A stretch of 64,000 bases of DNA from Erinaceus europaeus (Eukaryota; Chordata; Mammalia; Eulipotyphla; Erinaceidae), in NCBI RefSeq assembly GCF_950295315.1, contig NC_080170.1, positions 92,054,054 to 92,118,053 on the forward strand, given 5' to 3'. The notes beneath the pieces are model-generated. The model was not told the origin of the DNA. It did not search any database and saw only the letters and a program-made list of their open reading frames with translations. Of the stretch, positions 33,285 through 44,864 are shown piece after piece; position 1 is the stretch's first letter, and every line of letters starts with the position of its first letter. The position numbers and the translations under genes were made by a program.

Positions 33285-33488
33285 GGGATCGAGTGGTGGT
33301 GCACCTGGTTAAGTACACGTTACAATGCACAAGGACCCAGGTTTGAGCCCCTGGTCCCCATCTGCAGGGGAAAAGCTTTGCGAGTGGTGAAGCAGAGCAG
33401 CAGGTGTCTCTCTGTCCCTCTCCCTATCTCCCCCTTCCTACTTGATTTCTGGCTGTCTCTATCCAATAAATAAATAAAGATAATTAAA
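33285..33488 (+). mobile_element. SINE-A
   Basis: Full copy with perfect 16 bp TSDs AAAAAGTTGGACATCA at 33269-33284 and 33489-33504. Confidence 0.98.
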
Positions 33489-33694
33489 AAAAAGTTGGAC
33501 ATCATGAAATTGTGGTTTGCTTAACTGTTCTGTGGTAAGTGTTCTGGAACCAAGGTGAGTTGTAGGATTCCGATAGGGATACCTAGCTGTGGTTTGCTTC
33601 ATTGCCTCTTAAATAATGGAGTGAACATTATTCTCAACTCAGGTTAAGGAAACTGCAAAAAGGATGCATATGTTTCTAGGTGTGAAAAATCTAA

Positions 33695-34030
33695 GATAGT
33701 CAGATAAAGAAAAGACTATGAAAGTTGGATAAGAGCAAGAGACTGGCCCAATTAATGATGGCCTGTTTGGTCAATATCCACCTGATCATCTGGGACCTTA
33801 GTTAGGGAATCCTTGGATTCTCATACACATATGATGGGCCTTGACCTCTAAAAGGTCCCTCTCTCCACTACCACTGATCACTTCCATAAGGAACAGCATC
33901 TTGTGGGCCATCCCAGGACCTTGGTTCTACCATAAAGCAAGGGAGGCTGGGGATATCCTGCCCTGCCACTTGAAAAAGACTGGTGCTGAAATGAGTATAG
34001 CCTGCAATGTTCCTCAGATGTGACCATGAA
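33695..34030 (+). mobile_element. L1 3' UTR, plus strand
   Basis: AGAGCAAGAGACTGGCCCAA, CCTGATCATCTGGGACCTTA and ATATGATGGGCCTTGACCTC follow the order of 49140-49290, and the reverse complement of 58090-58260. Confidence 0.8.
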
Positions 34031-34059
34031 CTTTGTGATTTTCTCTCAGCTGTTTAGAC

Positions 34060-34400
34060 ATTATCCTTTGTTGAGCCGAGACAGAGTTAGGTTTTGAGGA
34101 TCTGTCTTCTTTGGGCCTTTTTGCTATGCTGTCCTGCTAATTTGGTCTAAATGCAATCAATTGCAGAATTTATGATGCCTTCTTTAGGCACTTCAACCAC
34201 TATTGAGCACTTTGACTTTGAGTTATATGATTGCTCCTTGTTTGTGGATACATGTACACCTGTATCCAGTACCCTAAACCCTAGCCTATTCTGGTATCTG
34301 TTACTTAGTTAAATGAGATGTCATCTAATTGGATGTAGGTAGTTCCATGTGTTAGGAAACATCTCAAAACCTGGAGAGAATTTTCCTTCTGTCATGTTTA
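34060..34400 (-). mobile_element. L1 3' UTR, opposite strand
   Basis: CTTGTTTGTGGATACATGTA, CTGGTATCTGTTACTTAGTT and GAAACATCTCA match 7850-7985 and the minus-strand L1 at 50660-50790. It lies head to head with the plus-strand piece at 33695, which would fit a 5'-inverted L1 (twin priming) or two insertions. Confidence 0.65.
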
Positions 34401-34776
34401 GCGTTGTCCCTGTGTGCTGCGAAGGCTCATCCATTTGGCCTGTCATTGGCAAGGATTTCTTATTATTCATGAATTATCAGGATCCAAAGTAGGATACAGA
34501 TATTTCTTTATTTTTACCTGAAATAGTCCTTTCTGTTTATGACATATATCTCATAGGATCTGGGTATCCCCTCTCCATTTGATTTCTTTTTCCCTTACCT
34601 GTTCCCTTGTTTTCTCTATCAATCTTGTTCTAATATTATGTGTTTTTATTGGCTAGATATATCTCACACTTGTTTTTGCATTTCTCAAGAAGTACAAATT
34701 ACTAGACAAATAAGCACCATCTTGTTGATATCCAGCAGCTTTTGTAGAAAAATTTCTATAAATAATTAAGTTTAAG
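34401..34776. other. Unique DNA
   Basis: No feature recognised. Confidence 0.45.
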
Positions 34777-34786
34777 GATACCCTCC

Positions 34787-35015
34787 TGGGAGCCAGGTGG
34801 TGGTGCACCTGGCTGAGCGCACATGCTACAATGAGCAAGGACCCAGGTACGAGTCCCTGATCCCCATCTGCAGGAGAAAAGCGTCACGAGTGGTGAAGCA
34901 GTGCTGCAGGTGTCTCTCTGTCTCTCTTCCTCTCTGTGCCTCCCCCTTCCCTCTTGATTTCTGGCTGTCTTTATCCAATAAACAAAGATAATACAAATTT
35001 TTGAAGAAAAAAAAA
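34787..35015 (+). mobile_element. SINE-A
   Basis: Full copy, head GGGAGCCAGGTGGTGGTGCA, TSDs GATACCCTCC at 34777-34786 and 35016-35025. Confidence 0.96.
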
Positions 35016-35025
35016 GATACCCTCC

Positions 35026-35865
35026 CCACCAAGAATGAGATTAGGGAAGAATAATAAAATGAAATAGGTATATGCTGAGCTCCTTATCTCCAGCACTGGT
35101 TAATTGAGATTCTCTTCATGATCCATTAGCAGTTTATCATTGCTACTTGGTGTTACTTCTGACCCTACCAAATCCAGTGACCATTCTGTTCTCATGCTAT
35201 GTAAAAATAATAGTTTCACCTCTGTATTTTTAAGTATACATTTTATAGAACCAGTTATCCTTTAAATCTCTTGCTAGAGCATAAACACATGAATTATCTA
35301 TGACTACCTTAACAGAAATTTGTGTTTAACAGTGAAAGTGTACTTGTAAAGGCAGAAAGGGACACCATACATGAATGTGCCAATGAACTTTACTGTTGAA
35401 GTGTCTTTGTAGACCTTTGAGAGCCACTAACATCACGATGTCATGATATTTAGTTGCTTGGAAAAACATCTGAGATTAACTGCCTGAGAGTATTGCTCTT
35501 ATTCTTAAGTGAGTTATTGTAAAAAAAAAAAAAAAAAAACTATGTGGTAGGCTGTTTACAAGGAAGAAACAGGATGCTGGAATAAATGCTTAAGAAATAA
35601 GGCTTCCAGAAACTGTGCTCTTAGGGTTTATTGGCTTTCTCAGAAGAAAGAAATTATGCAAATATAAGTTGTCTATTCAAAAGTCTATTTAAAGTAACCT
35701 CCAGAAGTATTATGTAGCTTTTGTTTTAAAAACATAATAGTATATAAAATGTACACACATACACACTCATTTCTATTTAGCTTTTGTCCTTTCTTTTTCA
35801 TAAGGAGTTTATTAAATTGTTTTCTGATATTTACTTTTCTGTCTATGAGTCCTATATCTTTGGAA
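35026..35865. other. Unique DNA with an A19 tract
   Basis: No gene. The poly(A) run at 35521-35539 has no recognised element to its left. Confidence 0.5.
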
Positions 35866-35867
35866 AA

Positions 35868-36925
35868 GCATATCTCTGGACATTTTCAGAGTTCTATACC
35901 CCAAGAAACTGGAATACATATTCCTTTCGAATCTACATGGAACATACTCAAGGATGGATCACATTCTAGGCCACAAAGGCAGTACTAACAAATTCAAGAG
36001 CATTGAAATCATCCCAAGCATCTTCTCAGACCACAATGGAATTAAACGAACACATAACAACAAACAGAAAACTAGTGACAGTCCTAAAATATGGAGACTC
36101 AACAACACACTGCATAAAAACTACTAGGTCAAAGCGGAACTCAAGGGAGAAATTCCAATGTTCCTAGAATCAAATGAAAATTATGACACTAGCTATTAGA
36201 ATATTTGGGACACAGCTAAAGCAGTACTTAGAAGGAAATTCATAGCCATACAAGCACACATTTGGCAACAAGAAAAAGCTCAATTGAAATAACTTCACTG
36301 TACCTTAGAGACTTAGAGGAAGAGGAATAAAAGAAGCCTAAAGCAACCAGAAGGACTGAAATCACTAAAATTAGGGCAGAAATAAATAACATTAAAAATA
36401 AGAGAAACATGCAAAAGATCAATGAAGCGAAATGTTGGTTTTTCAAAAAACTAAACAAAATTGACAAACCATTAGCCAGACTCAATAAAAAAGAAGATTC
36501 AAATATGATTGTAAATGACAGGAAAGATATCACAACATACACCACAAAAATCCAAAATACCATGCATGCCAACTATGTCACTAAGCTGGAATTCTGAAAA
36601 ACATTCCAAAACTGAACTGAAGAACTAAAAAACATGAATGGACTAATCACAGACATATAAATCAAAACAGTTATTAAGAACCTTCCAAACAATAAAAGGC
36701 CAGAACCAGATGGCTTTACAAATGAATTCTACAAAACCTCTAGGAAACAGTACCTCTACTTTTAAAGCTTTTTTTAAAAAGATTGAAGAAAAAGGAATAC
36801 TCCCTTATACCTTCTGTGAAGCCAACATCACCTTGATACCAAATATAGCTAGGGATACAACAAAAAGGGAAAACTTCAGACCAATATCTCCGATGAACAT
36901 AGATGCTAAAAGTACTTAAGTTTTC
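35868..36925 (+). mobile_element. L1 ORF2, endonuclease end to RT start
   Basis: Translated across frames: ILGHKGSTNKFKSIEIIPSI then FSDHNGIK (end of the APE-like endonuclease domain), FLESNENYDTS, AVLRRKFIAIQAHI, ITKIRAEINNIKN, KINEAKCWFFKKLNKIDKPL and, at 36790-36915, [17 protein letters not shown] and [13 protein letters not shown] (start of RT). Many stops interrupt it. It overlaps in coverage with 32400-32960 only at the EANITLIP block, so the two fragments come from different insertions. Confidence 0.93.
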
Positions 36926-37694
36926 AGATGAGTAAACTGATTGAAATTTAACATTGGGCTTAAATTGTTAGTGCATATCTATTACTAACTTTTTTTTTGA
37001 GATATTAAATCACTTATAACCTTAGACCTTAGACCAAGGAGACCAGAACCAATAGAGTATGAGGGTAATGTTTTCTAGGAAGTTTAAGAGAGTTTTCCTC
37101 ACTTTAAAGAAAATTCTATAACACGAAAATTGTTATATCTGGTTATTTTTCCTAAAACTGGTGTCTTAAGGTAGAGTTAATGTGGAGGACAAGTGGTTTG
37201 AAAAGAAGAAAAAAAATTGGACTATTGAATCAAGGAGTATAGAGATCCCACTCAGTTGTGGAAGCTTAATGTTCAAATGCATGGAGTTATATTAAGTTCT
37301 CCCCCCACTCCTTGATTGGTTAAGGATGAAAACAGGAAGTGATTTAACTGAGTCTTGTTTACACTACATTAAAATTGTAGTGCTGTGGCCTCTTTTCTCT
37401 GTTTCATTCCTTCTGAAAAAAAGTTTTTAAATAAGTGATTTGCCTCCATAACATTCTCAACGATTTTTTAATAGCTACATTGCAAAATGAATACTATTCT
37501 TTGAATATGATGATCTGAAAAGGAAACATCAAAGGTATATTCTGTTATAAGTTTTATTGAAGTTGGCACAATTAGCACATTGTGGTTCCTTGTCCTAGAC
37601 CAAAGTACTTTCATATTTTATATGACTGCTAATAAGTCACAACTGGTTCAATTTATTCTTCCTTGACTCACAAAGTTATGTTACTTTCTTGACT
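36926..37694. other. Unique DNA
   Basis: No feature recognised. Confidence 0.5.
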
Positions 37695-37699
37695 TTCTC

Positions 37700-37906
37700 T
37701 TTTTTACAATTATTTTACTAGCTTTATTTACTGGCTAAAGACAGCCAGAAATCAAGAGGGTCATGAAAGAGAGGGGGAGAAAAAGAGAGACATCTGTAGC
37801 ACTGTTTCACCACTTGCAAAGGTTTCCCTCTTCAGGTGGGCTCAAATCTGGATACTTGAGTATTGTAACATGTGCACTCAACCAGGTATGCCACCACTTG
37901 GCCCCC
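37700..37906 (-). mobile_element. SINE-A, diverged
   Basis: TATTTACTGGCTAAAGACAG, CATCTGTAGCACTGTTTCAC and the head CCAGGTATGCCACCACTTGG. The B-box region is partly deleted. Confidence 0.88.
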
Positions 37907-37916
37907 TGGCTTGATC

Positions 37917-38131
37917 TTTTTTTTGAAAATTTATTTTAATTTATTTATTATTAGACAGAGACAGAGGAAATTTGAGATGGGAGGAAGAGATAGGGAGAGA
38001 GGTAGAGAGACATCTACACCTTGAGCATTATTAAAGCTTTCCTCTATAGGTGGGGACAAGGGGCTTGAACCCAAGTCCTTGCACACTGTAGTGTGTGTGC
38101 GCTTAACGAGGTGCTCCACCGCCTGGCCCCC
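37917..38131 (-). mobile_element. SINE-A, tandem neighbour
   Basis: Same orientation and 10 bp from the previous copy. Tail TTTATTTATTATTAGACAGA, B-box region GGGCTTGAACCCAAG and head GAGGTGCTCCACCGCCTGGC. Confidence 0.9.
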
Positions 38132-38441
38132 CGACTTGGTTTTTAAACATGATGTTCTCATCATTTATTCTTCCACTCTCTTGTCTATAAAATCCTTCTT
38201 TAACTATCTGCAAACAAATCAGTTCCCCTACTTCATCATTGAAATCACTTTGGAAATTTAAAATAAAGAGCAGCTGATTCTCTCATGCTTGGATATTTTT
38301 GTAAGATATTCAAATTTTATAACAAAAGATACATTTACATAAAGCCATTTTCATGTAATTAAAATTTTAAACTATTATCAAATAGGTAGGTATATTGTTT
38401 CTCAAAACACTAACATCATATTTATTTTCATCTTATTCAAT
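38132..38441. other. Unique AT-rich DNA
   Basis: Nothing recognised. Confidence 0.45.
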
Positions 38442-38455
38442 AGAAAACATGTAAT

Positions 38456-38921
38456 GGTGGTCCGAGAGGTGGCGCAGTGATAAAGCTTTGGACTCTCAAG
38501 CATGAGGTCCTGAGTTCGATCCCCAGCAGCACATGTGCCAGAGTGATGTCTGGTTCTTTCTCTCTCCTCCTTTTTTTTTTATATTTATTTTATTTATTCC
38601 CTTTTGTTGCCCTTGTTGTTTTATTGTTGTAGTTATTATTGTTGTTGTCGTTGTTGGATAGGACAGAGAGAAATGGAGAGAGGAGGGGAAGACAGAGAGG
38701 AGGAGAGAAAGACGCCTGCAGACCTGCTTCACCGCCTGCTAAACGACTCCCCTGCAGGTGGGGAGCCGGGGTTCAAACCGGGATCCTTATGCCGGTCCTT
38801 GTGCCGGTCCTTGTGCTTTGCGCCACCTCCACTTAACCCGCTCTGCTTTAGCCCGACTCCCCTTTCTCTCTCCTCCTATCTTCCTCATTAATAAATTAAA
38901 AAAAAAAACTTTAAAAAAAAA
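38456..38921 (+). mobile_element. SINE-C interrupted by a SINE-B
   Basis: Head GTCCGAGAGGTGGCGCAGTG, B-box GAGTTCGATCCCCAGCAGC, body TCTGGTTCTTTCTCTCTCCT, resuming at 38862 with CTTTCTCTCTCCTCCTATCT and ATTAATAAATTAAAAA. Perfect 14 bp TSDs AGAAAACATGTAAT at 38442-38455 and 38922-38935 bound the composite. This is the best SINE-C in the window. Confidence 0.95.
38572..38861 (-). mobile_element. SINE-B nested in SINE-C
   Basis: Complete minus-strand copy. The SINE-C word CTTTCTCTCTCCTCC is duplicated at 38556-38570 and 38862-38876, the TSD. An internal 12 bp tandem duplication GCCGGTCCTTGT occurs near 38792-38815. Reading frames across it (for example 38639-38836) are SINE sequence, not genes. 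Confidence 0.97.
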
Positions 38922-38955
38922 AGAAAACATGTAATACTTCAAATTTGAGATAGAT

Positions 38956-39237
38956 TAAAAAAAAATTTTTTTAATATTTATTTATTTTCCCTTTTGTTGG
39001 TTGCCCTTGTTGTTTAACATTGTTGTGGTTATTGATGTCATCATTGTTGTTGGCTAGGACAGAGAGAAATGGAGAGAGGAGGGGAAAACAGAGAGGGGGA
39101 AACAAAGACACCTGCAGACCTGCTTCAACGCCTGTGAAGGGACTCCCCTGTAGGTGGGGAGCGGGGAGCTCGAACTGGGATCCTTACTCCGGTCCTTGCG
39201 TTTTGCACCACGTGCGCTGCGCTACTGCCTGACTTCC
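38956..39237 (-). mobile_element. SINE-B
   Basis: Complete minus-strand copy with TSDs TTGAGATAGAT at 38945-38955 and 39238-39248. It lies 20 bp after the SINE-C/B composite. Confidence 0.96.
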
Positions 39238-39504
39238 TTGAGATAGATATTTTCAAGAATAGTAAATACCTGTGGTTTCATTGTGGTCAAATACAGTATT
39301 CATTTGTATTCCTAAATGTGAAACATTTAAAAATTAATTTATATAATTATTTTTTGAGATGTATAAGTTGAAGGGTAACAAAATATCCATATATTTTCAA
39401 GTTCTGATTTAATATGTTTTCTGGTACATTTTTTTCCCACTATAATTCATGCTTCTTCGGTGGCACTGATTATCTTGCATTGTTTTCTAGCTCTAACTTC
39501 CCCA

Positions 39505-39742
39505 CGTTTTTTTTTTTAACTTTTATTTGTTTTGGGATAGAACAAGGAGCCTTGCACATATACAATTTCACTGCTACGAGCCACTTTCTCATTCAGACAG
39601 AGATAGAGAGGGGAGAGACACCGCAGCATTGAAATTTTATTCCATTGTAATAGCACCTCTCTTGGGAGGCTGGACTTTGAACCTGGGCTATGAGTGTGGA
39701 AATACAGCACCCTACTTAGTAAGCGATCTCTCTGGCTCAGTA
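39505..39742 (-). mobile_element. SINE-E
   Basis: GGATAGAACAAGGAGCCTTG, CATTCAGACAGAGATAGAGA, GGACTTTGAACCTGGGCTAT (B-box-like) and AGTAAGCGATCTCTCTGGCTC (head). Confidence 0.6.
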
Positions 39743-39808
39743 TTATTCTTTTAGGTAAGGTTGTCTCTATTTGCAGAGCATTTAAGAAAAATGAAGAAAA
39801 ATATCAGG

Positions 39809-40074
39809 GATTTGGGCCATAGCTAGCGGCTAAGTGCACGTGGCACAAAGTGCAAGGACCTCTGTAGGTGTAAGAATCCCTGTTTGAGCCCCCAGCTCTC
39901 CACCTGCAGGGGAGTCGCTTTACAAGCAGTGAAGCAGGTCTGTAGGTGTCTATCTTTCTCTCCCCCTCTCTGTCTTCCCCTCCTCTCTCCATGTCTCTCT
40001 GTCCTATCTAACAACGACAACAACAATAAAACAATAAGGGAAACAAAAGGGAATAAGTAAATATTTAAAAATGT
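39809..40074 (+). mobile_element. SINE-B
   Basis: ATAGCTAGCGGCTAAGTGCA head, TTGAGCCCCCAGCTCTCCAC, GGAGTCGCTTTACAAGCAGT body, CAACAATAAAACAATAAGGG tail. The head is shorter than usual. Confidence 0.93.
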
Positions 40075-40084
40075 ATCACACCAT

Positions 40085-40290
40085 AGTAATTTAAAATATT
40101 TTTTATTGAGGGCATTGCTGCTTTACAGTACAATCACTGACATATGCATACAATTACATTATGCAATAGGCTCCCAAAGTTTTGTTCCCGCCAGCTCCAT
40201 CCCGAGTAATTTGCTTTTGTGCAATACACCTATGTTCAGTCCATGTTTCATTTTGTGGTCCCCCTCCCCAAATCAAGTAGCATATTTTTA
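40085..40290 (-). mobile_element. Older LINE 3' UTR fragment (tentative)
   Basis: TTTTTATTGAGGGCATTGCT, GCATACAATTACATTATGCA and GTTTTGTTCCCGCCAGCTCC resemble a retroelement 3' end and have no match to the SINEs. Family uncertain. Confidence 0.4.
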
Positions 40291-40800
40291 GACAAAGCAA
40301 TGTTATTTTGTCTCTAAATGATTTCATAGTTTCATTTTTAACTAAATAAACAAACAAATAAACAAAAACAAGGATTGCTTTTGTGGGTTCAGAATGAGTT
40401 GCCTTATCTTTAATACTTTCATGTCTTTCTCCACTCCCCCTTCTTTTTTTAACATAAACCAGACTTCCTGAAAATTTAGATTGTGCCCATTAAAACTGAG
40501 CTGTACTGTTAAATAAACTGGGGAAATGCTACAGGCTATTGTTCCCTATTGATATTAGTGAAGTACATCTTCATATAAATTGAGTCAGAGAATCGCTGTC
40601 TTAAAGAGATTTTGTTTCACCCAGCCTTTAATCATAGGACCATTTCTTTTCTGTCACAGCTGTGAATATACCCTGGTGCTAATGTTTCGTTTAACACTCT
40701 TAAGGAAATCTTTTCCTAAATAAGTCTTTCCATCAATATGAAGTACCACTGGAGCTTCTCTAAGGGAATATAACTTGTATAACCATTGTATTATTTTTTT
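40291..40800. other. Unique DNA
   Basis: No feature recognised. Confidence 0.45.

Positions 40801-40836
<36 letters not shown>
40801..40836. repeat. (CA)n microsatellite
   Basis: About 17 CA units with one interruption at the start. Confidence 0.95.
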
Positions 40837-40838
<2 letters not shown>

Positions 40839-41174
40839 GTTTTAATTGGGAATTGCTGTCACATGTTGTCATGGGAATACTTGTTGACAAAGCCATAGAA
40901 CCACATCTGATGTCCTGGTCCTGAAAACACGGAAACTTGAGTGGCTATGGAGTTTTTTCACCAATTAATTGCATTTTCTGTCTCTGACTTCATAAGATGG
41001 GAAAAGGTAAGATTTGTATCTTCTTTTCAACTCTATCAATTTTTACTGAATATCTTAATTATAGAGGTGGAGAATTAGTCAAACAATTAATGTAAACTGA
41101 ATGGTAATGATTATTTCAACAAAACCAAGGGGCTTTTCCTTTATGCTAGAGGTCATTTTTAAGGCTCCCTACCA

Positions 41175-41223
<49 letters not shown>

Positions 41224-41465
41224 TGTTATAAGCAAAACATTCTAAGCTTGACTGGAGATGGGAAACAAAGAACATAATGCCAAAAGCTGACCTTCTTATA
41301 GCCTTGAGATTCTGAAGATGTGATGTGTATTCACACAAGCTGTCATTAGATGATCTATTGCTTGTTAAAGAAAGAGTCTATTTTCTGACCCCAATTCATT
41401 CAATCCTGGAACAGTGTTTCACATTAGAAATTTTAAATTGACCTATCATGTTACCATTAACTTCC

Positions 41466-41520
<55 letters not shown>

Positions 41521-41714
41521 TGTTTCTTAGTTTATTTCAAAGAAAATACTTAGGTGTCCAGTATCCTTTTTCCCATTAAAAAAGCATGTCATATCATTCA
41601 CTTTTTCCCCCCTCTGTGCTTTTCTTCTCTAATGTTAACTATCCCTTGAGAGAGGTTTTACATTTTGAGATTCATACTCAATAAGGATGTTACTAATGCC
41701 GTTTGTAAATTTTA
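40837..41714. other. Unique DNA with (CA)n and (TA)n tracts
   Basis: Microsatellites at 41177-41220 (CA, 22 units) and 41470-41518 (TA, 24 units). Otherwise nothing. Confidence 0.55.
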
Positions 41715-41850
41715 TTTATTTATTTTTATTTTTTGTTTTTAACTAGACAGTTGTGTGTCTGAACAGTGCACTGCTCTGGCATGCTTGGGCTGGGGATCAA
41801 ACTCGAGGTTTCATGCAAGCATGTCCTAACAACTGTCTCCCTGGCCCCTA
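41715..41850 (-). mobile_element. SINE-E
   Basis: TTATTTATTTTTATTTTTTG tail, GGGGATCAAACTCGAGGTTT (B-box-like) and TAACAACTGTCTCCCTGGCC head. Confidence 0.6.
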
Positions 41851-42392
41851 GTGAAGCATTTCTCTGAGAATTCTAAGTGTCTGATTTTTAGAGATGTGTT
41901 TTGAAGTGAATCTTAAAATTAGAAAGTATATCCCAAGATTTGTTTTTCTTTTTAAATTTTAAAATATATCTTAGGTGTTAAAGTTAAAGGCACAAAAAAT
42001 AAATAAATTGAATTTAAAGAATTTAATTTTGTCTATTTACCTTTTAATAATTTTGGATATACAATCATTCATTTATCTTACTTATTTTCTTAGTCACTAA
42101 CTCATAAACATTTATAAAATTTTGATTTTTTTCAAACAAAGTTTCTATTGTAGTTGGTTAGATATGCTGCCTCTATTGTGACTTCAAATACTTCAACTCT
42201 TCTTCTGCTGGAATTTATCATGCATTTTTTGCCCCTTAACCTTTGTACCTGCCATTTTGGGATATAAAGACTTACCTTTTAGTACATAATCAAAAGGTAT
42301 GTTCTAATCCCACCTTTTTGAATTCTGTTGTTTCATTTCAATATTTTATAATATTATCTTTGACATTTCACTTTTCCATATAATTTGATACT
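41851..42392. other. Unique AT-rich DNA
   Basis: Nothing recognised. Confidence 0.45.
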
Positions 42393-42401
42393 TAGTATTT
42401 T

Positions 42402-42690
42402 TTTAATTTTAATTTAATTTTATTTATTTATTCCCTTTGGTTTCCCTTATTGTTTTATTGTTGTAGTTATTAATGTTATCATTGTTGTTGGATAGAACAG
42501 AAAGAAATGGAGAGAGGAGGGGAAGACAGAGAGGGGGACAGAAAGACACCTGCAGATCTCCTTTACCACCTGTGAAGCGAAGCCCCTGCAGGTGGGGAGC
42601 CGGGGCCTCAAACTGGGATCCTTATGCACGTCCTTGCTCTTTGTGCCACCTGCGCTTAACCCTCTGCACTACCGCCTGACTCCCTATATA
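42402..42690 (-). mobile_element. SINE-B
   Basis: Minus-strand copy with short TSDs TAGTATTTT at 42393-42401 and 42691-42699. Confidence 0.93.
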
Positions 42691-42939
42691 TAGTATTTTA
42701 TAATTTATTTGTAAAATATTTGTCTTCCTGGTTACATTGTTACACAAAGTCATAGATATCATAAATTCCTATTCTTTAATCTCCCATAGCACAGAGAATA
42801 CAGCAGATACAAAATTAAGTCTTGTTTATGGACCTTTTTTATTTGTTTGGGCAATGCAAAGTAATTTGAAGGAATAGACTTACTGTCAGAATAACCGAAT
42901 TAAAATATCATTCCTAACAATTATTTTGGATGAATTGCT

Positions 42940-43735
42940 TAAATAAAAAAAATGCAAATAAAGACAACACTTTACTCAGATGAGAACATCACACATCAGA
43001 AAGGAAAGAAACAACAAATATTAGAGAGGCACTAGGGGTAAAAGAACACTTTTGCACTGTGGGTAGGAATGTAAATTGGTCCAACCTCTGTGGAAAGCAG
43101 TCTAGAGAACTCGCAGAAGGCTGGAAATGCACCTACCCTATGATAATACTTCTGGAGATAAATCATAAGAAAACAAACACATCCATCCAAAGAGATCTAT
43201 CTGTATATATCTATGTTCACAGCATAACAATTTGTAGTAGCCAAACTTGGAAACAACTTAGATGTCCAATAGAATATGAGTGGCTAAGAAAGTTGTTATG
43301 TATATAATACATATTTTCATATCTGATGATATATCTGTATATATATACAGATATATCATCAGATATAAAGTGATGACTTTACCTTCTTTACCTCATCTTG
43401 GATGGAGCATGAAGAAATCATGTTAAGTGAGATAAACTAGAAAAAGGGTGAATGAGATGATCTCAGTCATGGCCAGAAATAAGAACAGAAAAGAGAAATA
43501 CAAAGTAAAACTTGGACTGATTTGGTATATTCCACCAAGGCAAAGGACTCTGAGGAAGAAGGACAAGGAGAAGGGTGGGGGGCTCTCAGGTCCTGGTATG
43601 GACCTGATGATGATGGACCTAATTTAGTGCAAAGATTGTTTTGTAGACACCTATCATGGCAGGATGGGAAATTGCACTCATCTGCCAACTACTGTACTAT
43701 CAACCATTAACCTCCCCCCTTAAAATTGTTATTTG
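42940..43735 (+). mobile_element. L1 ORF2 end and 3' UTR, degenerate
   Basis: GTGGGTAGGAATGTAAATTG, CATGATAATACTTCTGGAGA-like, ATCTATGTTCACAGCATAAC, GGAAACAACTTAGATGTCCA and, further on, GGTCCTGGTATGGACCTGAT, GGATGGGAAATTGCACTCAT and CATTAACCTCCCCCC are the order of an L1 3' region. A 48 bp palindrome sits inside it. Confidence 0.85.
43319..43366. repeat. Perfect 48 bp palindrome, no spacer
   Basis: ATATCTGATGATATATCTGT, then ATAT, and the exact reverse complement from 43343. All 24 base pairs match. It lies where L1 ORF2 copies normally have a short A/T-rich stretch. Confidence 0.97.
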
Positions 43736-43739
43736 TTAA

Positions 43740-44280
43740 ATGAGGCTACTAAGGGACCCCCCCATATACAAATATCATATCAGTTTATTGTGGGAAATGA
43801 CAAAGTTCATGTGAAATATATTACACAGTGGTGCCAGATATTGTAAAATATTAATGAATAGCAATTGAATTATTAACAATGCAGCTAAAGCAATATAATT
43901 TTTTATCTATGTGAAATTTAACTGTTAAAATTAATATTACTATAAAATAAACAAGAATAAATAAACTAGGTAGATTAAGTAGGGGAAAGCATGTGTAAGA
44001 GTTCAAATTCAATACTTCACTCTTGGTAAGTCAAGCAAGTAATACCTCTACTGTAGAACAGAGGGAAGCTGTTCAGTAATGTCTTAGGGAGTTGTGTTAA
44101 GTAGTAACACTGATCACACCTCTATCAGTTCAGGGTTAAGGCTCGATATTATCTATGTAGTTCATGACTTCTGTATTTGGAAGTTAGAGAAGAGTTCAGA
44201 TGATGTTTTCCTTTTTGAAGCACCTGCTCTTCATTCATAAGAATTTATCTTTGTGGTATGAACCTCTGTCTAAATAAATT
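43740..44280. other. Unique AT-rich DNA
   Basis: Nothing recognised. Confidence 0.45.
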
Positions 44281-44284
44281 AAGT

Positions 44285-44428
44285 GTATTTTTTTTATTTT
44301 CATGAGACTGATATTATAGAGACCAGACTCGGCTCTGGTTTATGGTAGTGCTGGGGACTTAACTGGGGTTTTTGGAGCTTCAGGAATGAAATTCTTTTTG
44401 CACAATCATTGTGCCATCTCCCCCACCC
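44285..44428 (-). mobile_element. SINE-E
   Basis: GAGACCAGACTCGGCTCTGG, GTGCTGGGGACTTAACTGGG and CACAATCATTGTGCCATCTC. Confidence 0.6.
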
Positions 44429-44429
44429 T

Positions 44430-44860
44430 ATGTCTAAATAAAACAATCAATTTAAAGATCCTACTTTAAGATCTTTGAAACATATATACCCTCAATTGAA
44501 GGCCAGAAACAACACATAATTTGAGTATCTTCATCAGGAAACAAAGAAATCAGAAATTTTATTTAGTTTTTGCCCCTAGCTAGTTTTAATTTCTTATCTG
44601 GTGACATTTTAAAAACTACAGCCCAAACAGGGGAATTGTTATTCACTTTGACAATGATCTGAAACAGTATGATCGATTTCATTTTTCAAAGATTGAGCAC
44701 TTCATCTTCTCATTTATCTTGTAAATACTACTCTTGATCACAAACACAGCCTTCCATATAATTAGGATTTTGGAGGGAGAGTCTATGTTTATATTTGGTT
44801 ATATACTGCTTTTGAATTTAAAAGATTTGTTAAAGTTCTCTCAGATGCTTTTGGGAATTT
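44430..44860. other. Unique DNA
   Basis: Nothing recognised. Confidence 0.45.
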
Positions 44861-44864
44861 TCTT

